From assembly GCF_000296855.1 (NCBI RefSeq), contig NZ_CAKC01000028.1, positions 1 through 64,000 on the forward strand: 64,000 nucleotides of DNA, in the 5' to 3' direction. Origin of the DNA: Lactobacillus gigeriorum DSM 23908 = CRBIP 24.85 (GTDB lineage: Bacteria > Bacillota > Bacilli > Lactobacillales > Lactobacillaceae). Each line of letters opens with the position of its first letter. The first letter of the stretch is position 1. Both the position numbers and the translations under genes were made by a program. Shown piece by piece: positions 26,436 through 34,961 of the stretch. Under the pieces are notes generated by a model. It was not told where the DNA came from. It searched no databases and saw only the letters and a program-made list of their open reading frames with translations.

Positions 26436-27698
26436 ATGGCAAAATTCGACATCTTAGAAGACTTAAAATGGCGCGGTGCGATCAATCAAGAAACTGACGA
26501 AGAAGGTTTGCGCAAGTACTTAGCTGAACATGATGACTTGGCTTTGTACTGTGGAACTGACCCAACTGGGGATTCGTTACACATCGGTCACTTGATTCCC
26601 TTCATGATTTTGAAGAGATTCCAGATGGCAGGCTACCATCCAGTTATTTTGATTGGTGGGGGAACTGGTGCAATTGGTGACCCATCTGGTCGTAAGACTG
26701 AACGTACTTTGCAAACTGCAGAACAAGTTAAGCACAATGAAGAAGCTTTAACTAACCAGATGAAGCGCTTGTTTGGTACTGAAAACTTTGAAATCAGAAA
26801 TAACGCTGAATGGCTTGGCAATATGAACCTATTGGATTTCTTGCGTGACTATGGTAAGTTCTTCCAAGTTAACAACATGATCAACAAAGATGTAGTTGCC
26901 AGCCGTCTTGAAAACGGAATTTCCTTTACGGAATTCTCTTACCAAATTTTGCAAGCTATCGACTTCTACCACTTGAACAAGGAAAATGGCGTGCAAATGC
27001 AAATCGGTGGTAGCGATCAATGGGGCAACATTACTGCTGGTATCGATTTAATCCACAAGTTAGAAGGCTCAGATCGTCCTGCATTTGGTTTAACTATTCC
27101 ATTGATGCTTAAAGCTGATGGTACGAAGTTTGGTAAATCTGCTGGTGGCGCTGTTTGGCTTGATGCAGAAAAGACCAGTCCTTACGAATTCTACCAATTC
27201 TGGATTAACCAAGATGACCGCGACGTTGTTAAATACTTGAAGTACTTCACCTTCCTTGACCGTGATGAAATCGAGGCCTTGGCTGAACAAACTGAAAAGG
27301 AACCTTGGAAGCGCGCTGCCCAAAAGCGGTTAGCTGAAGAAGTAACTAAGTTCGTTCATGGCGAAGCTGGTTTGAAAGAAGCACAAATGATTACTGAAGC
27401 TTTGTTCTCAGGCGAAATCAAGGAACTTTCAGTCAAGCAAATTGAAGGTGCTTTGAAGTCAGCTCCAAGTGCTGAAATTGCTAACGAAGCTAAGAATATC
27501 GTTGACTTCTTAGTAGAAACTAAGATTGAATCATCAAAACGTCAAGCCCGTGAAGATGTGGCTAATGGTGCGATCTATGTTAACGGTGAACGTCAAGATG
27601 ATCTTGATTTCGTAGTTGATCCAGCAGCTGCCTTTGATGGCAAATACGTAATTATCCGTAAGGGTAAGAGAAAGTACACTTTGGTACACGTTAAATAA
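26436..27698 (+). CDS. tyrS: Tyrosyl-tRNA synthetase
   Basis: 420 aa. Class Ic enzyme charging tRNA-Tyr. YCGTDPTGDSLHIGHLIP carries the HIGH signature, GSDQWGNITAGIDLI is the tyrosine-binding region, and KFGKSAGGAVWLD is the KMSKS equivalent. The C-terminal S4-like RNA-binding domain starts near residue 350 (SKRQAREDVANGAIYVNGER). ATG 26436 with GGAGG upstream is chosen; an in-frame extension would run through the T-box. A tRNA-Thr gene follows. Confidence 0.96.
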   Translation: MAKFDILEDLKWRGAINQETDEEGLRKYLAEHDDLALYCGTDPTGDSLHIGHLIPFMILKRFQMAGYHPVILIGGGTGAIGDPSGRKTERTLQTAEQVKHNEEALTNQMKRLFGTENFEIRNNAEWLGNMNLLDFLRDYGKFFQVNNMINKDVVASRLENGISFTEFSYQILQAIDFYHLNKENGVQMQIGGSDQWGNITAGIDLIHKLEGSDRPAFGLTIPLMLKADGTKFGKSAGGAVWLDAEKTSPYEFYQFWINQDDRDVVKYLKYFTFLDRDEIEALAEQTEKEPWKRAAQKRLAEEVTKFVHGEAGLKEAQMITEALFSGEIKELSVKQIEGALKSAPSAEIANEAKNIVDFLVETKIESSKRQAREDVANGAIYVNGERQDDLDFVVDPAAAFDGKYVIIRKGKRKYTLVHVK

Positions 27699-27713
27699 AT
27701 TAGATATTTCTTT

Positions 27714-27756
27714 AAGATGAATTGTCATGTGAAAGATGATGATTCATCTTTTTTTG
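27714..27756 (+). terminator. tyrS terminator
   Basis: AAGATGAAT...ATTCATCTT followed by a T-run. Confidence 0.75.
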
Positions 27757-27770
27757 TGTATAATATAAGC

Positions 27771-27842
27771 GCTGCTTTAGCTCAGGAGGTAGAGCACCGC
27801 CGTGGTAAGGAGGAGGTCCCCAGTTCAAATCTGGGAAGCAGC
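27771..27842 (+). tRNA. tRNA-Thr (anticodon GGT)
   Basis: 72 nt. Acceptor stem GCTGCTT/AAGCAGC, D stem GCTC/GAGC and T stem CCCAG/CTGGG all pair perfectly. Loop GTGGTAA gives anticodon GGT (Thr, codon ACC). The anticodon stem CCGCC/GGAGG has a G-A mismatch in the middle, and position 32 is G rather than a pyrimidine. CCA is not encoded. The 3' end serves as the attachment site of the island that follows. A TATAAT at 27759-27764 lies just upstream. Confidence 0.85.
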
Positions 27843-27844
27843 TT
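27831..27844 (+). repeat. Left attachment repeat (tRNA-Thr 3' end)
   Basis: CTGGGAAGCAGCTT, the last 12 nt of the tRNA plus two bases. The same 14 bp recur in direct orientation at 32764-32777, framing a 4.9-kb island. Confidence 0.75.
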
Positions 27845-28497
27845 TTATAGAAAATTTTATTAGTAATAAATCGTTATTAAACCAGGTTTCTTATCACTTT
27901 TTGAATAAATCAAATTAGATGCTATTTTTAGATTTGACACAGATTTTGACACAGAAAATTAACTGTGTGTCAGAAAAATTTATTTGATCACTCGAAAATG
28001 TTGATATACTAGTGTTTATAAATGTTTAATGCTTGTGCATCGTATTATTGAAATTAATTTTGCAAAACAATATTGAGATGAAATTTAATACAATCATTAA
28101 GAGAGGACATAGCAGAAACTCCAAGTAAACTTAATTGAATTAGTCGAAGAAGGATTTTAAGTTAAGAGAGGCTATGGCCCCTTTCTTTATGCAATAAAAA
28201 AATCCTGTCGATAGGATATCATAGATATTTATCAATAGGAAAAATTATACAGCCTGTATTTTATAGAAAGCACTAACAAAATAAATAGCAGTGATATTAC
28301 AAAGACAATAATGGATTTAATTCAATTTTTGCTATTTAAAATAACAAGCAAATTATATGTAACGAGCAATCATTGGTATCAATATTTTTTATTTTTGCGT
28401 TATTTTATAAGTTGGGTATACGTATATATTAACTAGAAAATAATATTCATTTTTGTTAATCTTGTTAAAGAATTTTATAAAACCAAGCCTTTTTTGC
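27845..28497. other. Gene-poor, AT-rich left end of the island
   Basis: No gene is evident in about 650 bases. Near 27936-27958 the sequence TTTGACACAGATTTTGACACAG could be the tail end of a lost integrase gene (it reads FDTDFDTEN then stop on the plus strand), but this is weak. An IS relic lies at 28076-28254. The rest is very AT-rich without visible structure. Confidence 0.5.
28076..28254 (-). mobile_element. Relic of an ISL3-family element (one end only)
   Basis: About 180 bp nearly identical to the right end of the ISL3 element at 31775-31954, including the start of the transposase frame, the stem AAATCCTGTCGATAGGAT and the terminal repeat ending ATTATACAGCC. It has the same orientation. 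The rest of the element is missing, so it is a leftover from deletion or an old insertion. Confidence 0.85.
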
Positions 28498-28526
28498 TTG
28501 ACAAATTAAAATAATCATTCTAGAAT
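28498..28526 (+). promoter_or_regulatory. Promoter of the LPXTG surface protein gene
   Basis: TTGACA (28498-28503), 17 bases, TAGAAT (28521-28526). This is the best consensus -35 in the window. It gives a leader of about 75 nt. Confidence 0.75.
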
Positions 28527-28610
28527 AGGTACCGATATTTGAAATATATAATCTCTAGTATAGATTATATTAGTTATTTTTACGGTGATGGAAATCGAGG
28601 AGATTTACTA

Positions 28611-30821
28611 ATGGATAACAAAAATAGACAAGAAATGCAAAACCGCTTTTCTTTAAGAAAATTAACTATTGGGTTAGCTTCAGTTAGTCTAGGAATGTTT
28701 TTCATGCAAACAAGTAATCAGGTTAAAGCTAATACCTTGCCTGCAACTACTGATACAAATAAAGGGCCTGTTCAACCTACAGATAATGGTAGTACAGATA
28801 ATGGTAGACAAGAATTAGCAACCCCAGCCAAAATTAAAGCAGCTAAGCAAACTACTACTCAAGGTCAAATTGATCCTACTGATACAACAACACCAATTGC
28901 ACCATCTACCACTGTACCTAGCTATGATGGTAAAAAAGTAGTTGATACACCTTTTTATAACAACCCTAACCTTCAAGGTACAAATTCAAAACTAATTTAT
29001 AATGAATCTAAAGATGGACAGTATAACATTTACTTCACTGCAAAGGATGCATCTGGTAAGGAATACGCTAGTTCATATGCTGCAGAAAAGAATGAACCTA
29101 AAGGAGTCGTGCTTAATTCCATATTAGATAAGGATGCTGGTGCATACGATCCAAATAGTTTAGAGTTTCATTTTTACTATCAAAACAATGCTGATAAAGA
29201 CCAGACAATTAATTATACTTTGAGAATGCCTGATTACCTTAATCCTTATAAGGCAGGACGTCCAGAATCTAGTTTAGTTCCAGATGGTAGTAGAATAAGT
29301 GATGTTAAAGTTACTAGCAAACAGGGAAATACTTATGATATTAGTTCTTTAACTAAAACTTTAGATGGGGTTAAATCACGTGATGGTGATTTGCGCTACG
29401 TAGGGGAGGTGCCAGTTAATCTAACTGTTAAAGCTAATGATGCAATCGATTTAGTAATTCCATTTGTGCTTAACACTACTGCTAAGAAGTCTACTACCAC
29501 GATTGATGATCACAATGAATTTATGATTTTTAAAAATGGACAACGGACTGGTTATTTGGTTGTCAGATCTTCAACTTATGCGCCATTATATCCAGAAGAC
29601 AAGATTTATCCAATGGTTAATGTAGGAAATAACAATTATACTCATGACTACCCAGATAATCCAGGTGCACTTACTTTGGATCCTTCTGTGTACCGTGATG
29701 AAGACTTCATGAATGGTTTCTGGGAGGGTAATATATATAATTACAGCACGCCAACTAACAAGAGTACGGTCTATGGCAGCTATACCAATTCGTATTTACT
29801 TCTTGATAAATATGAAGATTATCTAACTAAACATGGATTCAGTGTAGCTTTTAGTAATGGCAAGCCAGTGCCATATTACATGTATCAGTTAAGTAAAACT
29901 GGTTCAAAGGTGGTTGATAAAAATGGTAATCCAGTAGAAGGTGAAACTAAGGGACATCCTTATTTTGAAGTTGTACCGGTAATTTTGCTTAATCAAGATG
30001 AAACTTATACAACCAAAACTGCACCAACTGCTTGGGATCCATCTACTATGGTTAATAAAGTTGCTGATCCAACTAATTATCGCTACTGGGATCAAAAGAC
30101 CGATAGCGCAGTTAGAATGGATAATACTGCAGCACAACTAACTGCTAAAGACTTTACGGTAACTATCACTAAAGATGGTCAAGCCGTTAAGCCAGATGCT
30201 AACGGAAAGTATGATTTGTCTAAGCCAGGAATTTATACTGTTACTTATTCTAGAGATTTCAATGGCACGACAATTTCTAATTCTGGTCAAATTACTGTAA
30301 CTCCAGTTGAAAAACCAAATAATCCATCCGATAACAACAATAACAACAGTAATAATGACAACAATGGTGGTAACAATTCAGGTGCGATTGTGCCAATAAA
30401 TCCTAGTGACAATAACTCAAATAATTCAAATACTGCACCAACTGACAATAATACCGATACGTCAAAGCCAACTGACAATGCTTCTAAGCCTACTGATGAG
30501 CCAGATAAAAAGGCAAATAATAGCCGAAGCCAAAAGGAAAGCAAGAGTAAGACTAAGGCGACAGGTATTAAGAATTCATCAACTGATAATAATAAACCAA
30601 ACAATGGTAAATCAATTGCTGATCCAATGACTAGACAAAAAGAAAACGGCTTAACTGGTGTAGCTCAAGCTGCAACTACAGGGGTTAAAGCTGGTCAGAC
30701 CAATAGCGATAAATTACCACAAACTGGTGAAAAGAAGGGTATGCTTCTTTCAATTATCGGCTTGTTAGCAGCTGCTTTGGGTATTTTTGGTATAGCTATT
30801 AATCGTAAGAAAGAAAATTAA
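28611..30821 (+). CDS. LPXTG-anchored surface protein (putative adhesin)
   Basis: 736 aa. A YSIRK-type signal peptide (NRFSLRKLTIGLASVSLGMF) ends near residue 40. Residues about 85-500 form a large domain I do not recognise (begins SYDGKKVVDTPFYNNPNLQG). About 505-565 is a bacterial Ig-like domain (FTVTITKDGQAVKPDANGKY). A long low-complexity Asn/Asp/Ser/Thr/Lys stretch (570-690) should span the wall. The sorting signal LPQTGE, a hydrophobic segment and RKKEN close the protein. ATG 28611 has a GAGGAGA site; the frame open from 28539 lies in the leader. It sits in the tRNA-Thr island. No sortase gene is in the window. Adhesion is inference. Confidence 0.85.
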   Translation: MDNKNRQEMQNRFSLRKLTIGLASVSLGMFFMQTSNQVKANTLPATTDTNKGPVQPTDNGSTDNGRQELATPAKIKAAKQTTTQGQIDPTDTTTPIAPSTTVPSYDGKKVVDTPFYNNPNLQGTNSKLIYNESKDGQYNIYFTAKDASGKEYASSYAAEKNEPKGVVLNSILDKDAGAYDPNSLEFHFYYQNNADKDQTINYTLRMPDYLNPYKAGRPESSLVPDGSRISDVKVTSKQGNTYDISSLTKTLDGVKSRDGDLRYVGEVPVNLTVKANDAIDLVIPFVLNTTAKKSTTTIDDHNEFMIFKNGQRTGYLVVRSSTYAPLYPEDKIYPMVNVGNNNYTHDYPDNPGALTLDPSVYRDEDFMNGFWEGNIYNYSTPTNKSTVYGSYTNSYLLLDKYEDYLTKHGFSVAFSNGKPVPYYMYQLSKTGSKVVDKNGNPVEGETKGHPYFEVVPVILLNQDETYTTKTAPTAWDPSTMVNKVADPTNYRYWDQKTDSAVRMDNTAAQLTAKDFTVTITKDGQAVKPDANGKYDLSKPGIYTVTYSRDFNGTTISNSGQITVTPVEKPNNPSDNNNNNSNNDNNGGNNSGAIVPINPSDNNSNNSNTAPTDNNTDTSKPTDNASKPTDEPDKKANNSRSQKESKSKTKATGIKNSSTDNNKPNNGKSIADPMTRQKENGLTGVAQAATTGVKAGQTNSDKLPQTGEKKGMLLSIIGLLAAALGIFGIAINRKKEN

Positions 30822-30822
30822 T

Positions 30823-31954
30823 GGTTCTTTTGCAAATCCTGTTGATGGATAAGTTTAATGAGGAATTAAGCAACGAAGAAAAAGTTGCTTGATTCCTTTT
30901 CTTTTACAATATTTTCTTCAAGTCTAATTCTAATTAAGAGATGACTAAAATTTCTATAACCATAAGCAGTACGTTCAATTTGTTTAATCTTACGGTTAAC
31001 TCCTTCAAGACAACCATTAGAATAAGTTGAGCTAAAACCATCTAAGACAACATGTTCCTGAGTAAGATAGTCTTTATCGTAATATGGAGTAGTCCTATTA
31101 AGCTTGTCATACTTCATGAGATAAAGCTTCCAAGGAGACTTTAAGAGCCTATATTCACGGCCACTTTTATTAAATTGCTTCATGATTTGAACTCTAAAAA
31201 TATTAAACGATCTAGTAAGCATTTGAACCATGTGAAAACGATCAATAACTATCTGAGCATTTGGAAATAATTCTCTAGCAACTAAGGGATAGTAACAATT
31301 AAGATCCATAGTTACTGTTTTAACCATTGCACGAGCTTTAGGGGTGAACTTGTAAAAATAGCGTAGAATATCAGGTTTGAAACGAGTTCTAAGAATTTGA
31401 ACAACTTTGTGAGTATTACCATCAAGACAAATAAAGTGCAGTTTTTTACCTGTACCTCTGAATTCATCAAAAGCTAAGTGTCTAGGTAGATGATCAAAAT
31501 CATCATAAAAGTTAGAAGAGCAGGATTCTAATACCCTTTGAACCGTGTTGACAGATACATTATGTTCTCTAGCTATGCTGGTCATTGAGCGATCTTCAGT
31601 GAGAGCAGAAAGTATTTTTCGCTTAGAAGTATAATGGCCATTATGCTTAAGGTTAGGGGAGTGGCAGTAAGGGCAATGCGGTTGAATAAGCTCAGCTAGA
31701 TAGAGATTATGATATTTGCCGTTAATCCATTTTTTAAAATAATCAGAAAAAATAATATTAGGGTCTTCAATATTGAGAGAAAATTTAATACTCTCATTAA
31801 GAGAGGACATAGCAAAAACTCCAAGTAAACTTAATTGAATTAGTCGAAGAAGGATTTTTAAGTTAAGAGAGGCTATGTCCTCTTTTTTTACGCAATAAAA
31901 AATCCTGTCGATAGGATATCATAGATATTCATCAACAGGAAAAATTATACAGCC
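30823..31954 (-). mobile_element. ISL3-family insertion sequence (internally shortened)
   Basis: Imperfect terminal repeats: right end (read inwards) GGCTGTATAATTTTTCCTGT..., left end GGTTCTTTTGCAAATCCTGT..., both followed by TGATG; about 16 of 25 positions agree. It begins one base after the stop codon of the surface protein gene. I do not see a matching 8-bp target duplication (left AAATTAAT, right AAAATAGT). About 1.13 kb, shorter than a full element because its transposase is shortened. Confidence 0.75.
30866..31810 (-). CDS. ISL3 family transposase, probably with two internal deletions
   Basis: 314 aa; full ISL3 transposases are about 400-440 aa. The start has the zinc-finger CPYCHSPNLKHNGHYTSK, which then jumps straight to RKILSALTEDRSMTSIAREH, so the segment with the second Cys pair seems lost. 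The DDE residues are present (TVTMDLNCYYP; VIDRFHMVQ; NGCLEGVNRKIKQIERTAYG). Between the second Asp and the Glu, EHVVLDGFSSTYSN joins two parts that are normally separated by about 60 residues. Both losses keep the frame. It is likely inactive. ATG 31810 lies just inside the right terminal region. Confidence 0.8.
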   Translation of the reverse strand: MSSLNESIKFSLNIEDPNIIFSDYFKKWINGKYHNLYLAELIQPHCPYCHSPNLKHNGHYTSKRKILSALTEDRSMTSIAREHNVSVNTVQRVLESCSSNFYDDFDHLPRHLAFDEFRGTGKKLHFICLDGNTHKVVQILRTRFKPDILRYFYKFTPKARAMVKTVTMDLNCYYPLVARELFPNAQIVIDRFHMVQMLTRSFNIFRVQIMKQFNKSGREYRLLKSPWKLYLMKYDKLNRTTPYYDKDYLTQEHVVLDGFSSTYSNGCLEGVNRKIKQIERTAYGYRNFSHLLIRIRLEENIVKEKESSNFFFVA

Positions 31955-32003
31955 AAAATAGTAAAAGAAAAGCTTATTACCAAATTTATGGTAGTAAGCT
32001 TTT

Positions 32004-32699
32004 TTAGTTATCAATATTTTTTCCCGCTTTTAACGAAGTTAATAGTGTAGATAAATTAGATATGGCTATTTCAGTATTTTCAATTATAGCATCATAACTC
32101 TGTGTTCCATTTCTATAATCATAAATAACTTCTTTCATTTTTTCAGATATATTGGCAGTACTTTCAATTAATGCATCTAAAAGCATTTTGTTTGAAATGA
32201 AGAGTGCGTGATTATGTATCTTATTTGCTAATAGTTCTTCAAATGAATATTTACTACTAAATTCTGAAAAGTAAATAATTTGTGGGTCATTATATAGAAA
32301 TTTAAATTCTGTTTGCCAAAAATTCGAAATTTTATCAGTAATAGGAAAGTCTTTAAACTCAGGTTTGATAGTTCCATTTTCGTCACAATAGAGCTGATCA
32401 GGAGTGTGAATGCTATTTGAAGCAAATTTGGTTTTGGAAGGAAGAAAAGGGCTTTTTAACCATTTGACTATTTCTTGGTGCAGGTTATCTTGTGAAAGCT
32501 CAGTTTTAAAATAATGATTATGAAGAACCTCAGTTATATAGCGAAAAATATTTGTCTCATCGAAATCTTGATAAAAATAATTTGAATTGACTTTAAATAT
32601 TTCAGCCAATTTGCTGATAGTTGTTGATGCAGGTATCGATCGAGATGTTAATAAACGCATGATTGATTTAATTAATGGACATGGCACAGAGTTTGGCAC
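32004..32699 (-). CDS. TetR/AcrR-like transcriptional regulator
   Basis: 231 aa. Residues about 9-55 (LIKSIMRLLTSRSIPASTTI, then SKLAEIFKVNSNYFYQDFDE) fit the TetR helix-turn-helix with the NYFYQDF end typical of the recognition helix. The remainder is helical and variable, as expected for a ligand-binding domain, and I see no known ligand class. Start is uncertain: GTG 32699 has no good ribosome site, and the ATG 13 codons later would lose the first helix. The frame could be 5'-altered by island formation. Natural target and ligand are unknown; the surface protein is a candidate target. Confidence 0.55.
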   Translation of the reverse strand: MPNSVPCPLIKSIMRLLTSRSIPASTTISKLAEIFKVNSNYFYQDFDETNIFRYITEVLHNHYFKTELSQDNLHQEIVKWLKSPFLPSKTKFASNSIHTPDQLYCDENGTIKPEFKDFPITDKISNFWQTEFKFLYNDPQIIYFSEFSSKYSFEELLANKIHNHALFISNKMLLDALIESTANISEKMKEVIYDYRNGTQSYDAIIENTEIAISNLSTLLTSLKAGKNIDN

Positions 32700-32722
32700 A
32701 TAATTTATAATTAATATGAAAG

Positions 32723-32753
32723 AAAAGCTATTGTATCAATACAATGGCTTTTT
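32723..32753 (+). terminator. Terminator next to the right island end
   Basis: AAAAGCTATTGTA-TCAA-TACAATGGCTTTTT. On the plus strand no intact gene ends before it. A short plus-strand tail (INGHGTEFGT then stop, to 32702) may be the end of a lost integrase gene to which this terminator belonged. Confidence 0.65.
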
Positions 32754-32763
32754 AACTATCGAG

Positions 32764-32777
32764 CTGGGAAGCAGCTT
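32764..32777 (+). repeat. Right attachment repeat (copy of tRNA-Thr 3' end)
   Basis: CTGGGAAGCAGCTT, identical to 27831-27844. No tRNA precedes it, so it is the duplicated core left by site-specific integration. Confidence 0.75.
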
Positions 32778-32825
32778 AAATCAAGCGGAAGCGATGTTTT
32801 TGACCAAAGGGGAATAGGATTAATT

Positions 32826-33479
32826 ATGAACATTGAAGCAGTAATCGAATTTGTTAAAGCACAACTACAAAATGAAAAAACGGGACATGATTTTTACCAT
32901 GGTCAACGCGTAGCGCATCTAGCCTTGAAAATGTATCTGGCGGATCATCCTGAAGCTAGTGAAACTAGTCGCATCAGCACTATTATCCAATGTGCGGGAT
33001 ATTTGCATGATACAATTGATGAAAAAGTATGTGCCGATCCAGAAGGCGTTTTAGCCAAAATCAAAGTATTATTGGCCGAAGTTGGCTTTGAAGATTTAGA
33101 AATCCAAGATATTATTTTTACTATGACTCACATGTCATTTTCGAAAAATATTGAACATCACTACCAACTGCCAATGAGTGGACAATATGTCCAGGATGCC
33201 GACCGGATTGAGAGCTTGGGTGCAATTGGTATTGCACGGGCTTTTACCTACGGTGGCAAACATGGCAATTTGATTTATGATCCAACAATCAAGCCAGCCG
33301 AATTAGTCAGCCATGATCAATATCGTGAGCATGAAGAAACTACGATCAATCACTTTTACGAAAAGCTGTTTAAGCTGGAAAAGTTGATGAATACCGCTGG
33401 TGGAAAAAAAGAAGCCCATGAACGGACAGAATATATGAAAGAGTTCGTAGCAAAATTCCTAGCAGAATGGAATGTTTAA
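32826..33479 (+). CDS. HD-domain phosphohydrolase
   Basis: 217 aa. Metal-dependent hydrolase of the YpgQ/YedJ type. The ligands are visible: DFYHGQRVAHLAL, GYLHDTIDEK (the HD pair), ITHM-like FTMTHMSFSKNI and QDADRIESLGAIGIARAFTY, the last being a signature of this subfamily. Members hydrolyse nucleotides or pyrophosphate; the substrate here is unknown. ATG 32826 has a GGGGAATAGGA-type site. It lies directly after the right end of the tRNA-Thr island. Confidence 0.88.
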   Translation: MNIEAVIEFVKAQLQNEKTGHDFYHGQRVAHLALKMYLADHPEASETSRISTIIQCAGYLHDTIDEKVCADPEGVLAKIKVLLAEVGFEDLEIQDIIFTMTHMSFSKNIEHHYQLPMSGQYVQDADRIESLGAIGIARAFTYGGKHGNLIYDPTIKPAELVSHDQYREHEETTINHFYEKLFKLEKLMNTAGGKKEAHERTEYMKEFVAKFLAEWNV

Positions 33480-33529
33480 GGGATATTTTGCCGGAGTGAA
33501 AATTATCATTAAGTCGAACGGTTTTTCTC

Positions 33530-33558
33530 TTGACCAATAGCTTAACTACTAGTAAAGT
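33530..33558 (+). promoter_or_regulatory. guaB promoter
   Basis: TTGACC (33530-33535), 17 bases, TAAAGT (33553-33558), about 40 bases before the ATG. The -10 box is weak. Confidence 0.5.
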
Positions 33559-33588
33559 AAAACTAATTTATCGTTGCTTTGAAAATAG

Positions 33589-34746
<1,158 letters not shown>

Positions 34747-34766
34747 AAATTAATAGGCTATATTGT

Positions 34767-34795
34767 GAACGATCTGAGAAGTTCGTTCTTTTTTT
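34767..34795 (+). terminator. guaB terminator
   Basis: GAACGA..TTCGTTC hairpin followed by eight Ts. Confidence 0.75.
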
Positions 34796-34880
34796 GTTTT
34801 TTCTCAGGCTAAGATTACTGATATAAAAAGGATTTACTCAGGTGTAAGAATATCATTTACAATAAAAATAAAAATTTTAT

Positions 34881-34909
34881 TTGACTTTTAATTTTATCGG
34901 GAATATACT
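34881..34909 (+). promoter_or_regulatory. oppA promoter
   Basis: TTGACT (34881-34886), 17 bases, TATACT (34904-34909). Confidence 0.7.
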
Positions 34910-34961
34910 TGATAACAATTAAAAAGCAATAAAATTCTCATAAATGAGAGGAGTAATGACC

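Noticed and set aside
30287-30604. 105-codon Leu-rich minus-strand frame looking like a membrane protein
   Set aside because: It is the reverse of the Asn/Asp/Ser-rich wall-spanning stretch of the surface protein.
30815-31962. 8-bp target duplication of the ISL3 element
   Set aside because: The flanks AAATTAAT and AAAATAGT are similar only because both are A-rich; not a true repeat.
32600-32702. Plus-strand tail INGHGTEFGT as part of an integrase gene
   Set aside because: Only about 30 codons and antisense to the TetR-like frame; mentioned as a hint, not called as a gene.
33505-33525. Possible PurBox (GTCGAACG) upstream of guaB
   Set aside because: Only the CGAA core fits; flanking positions do not match and there is no second box.
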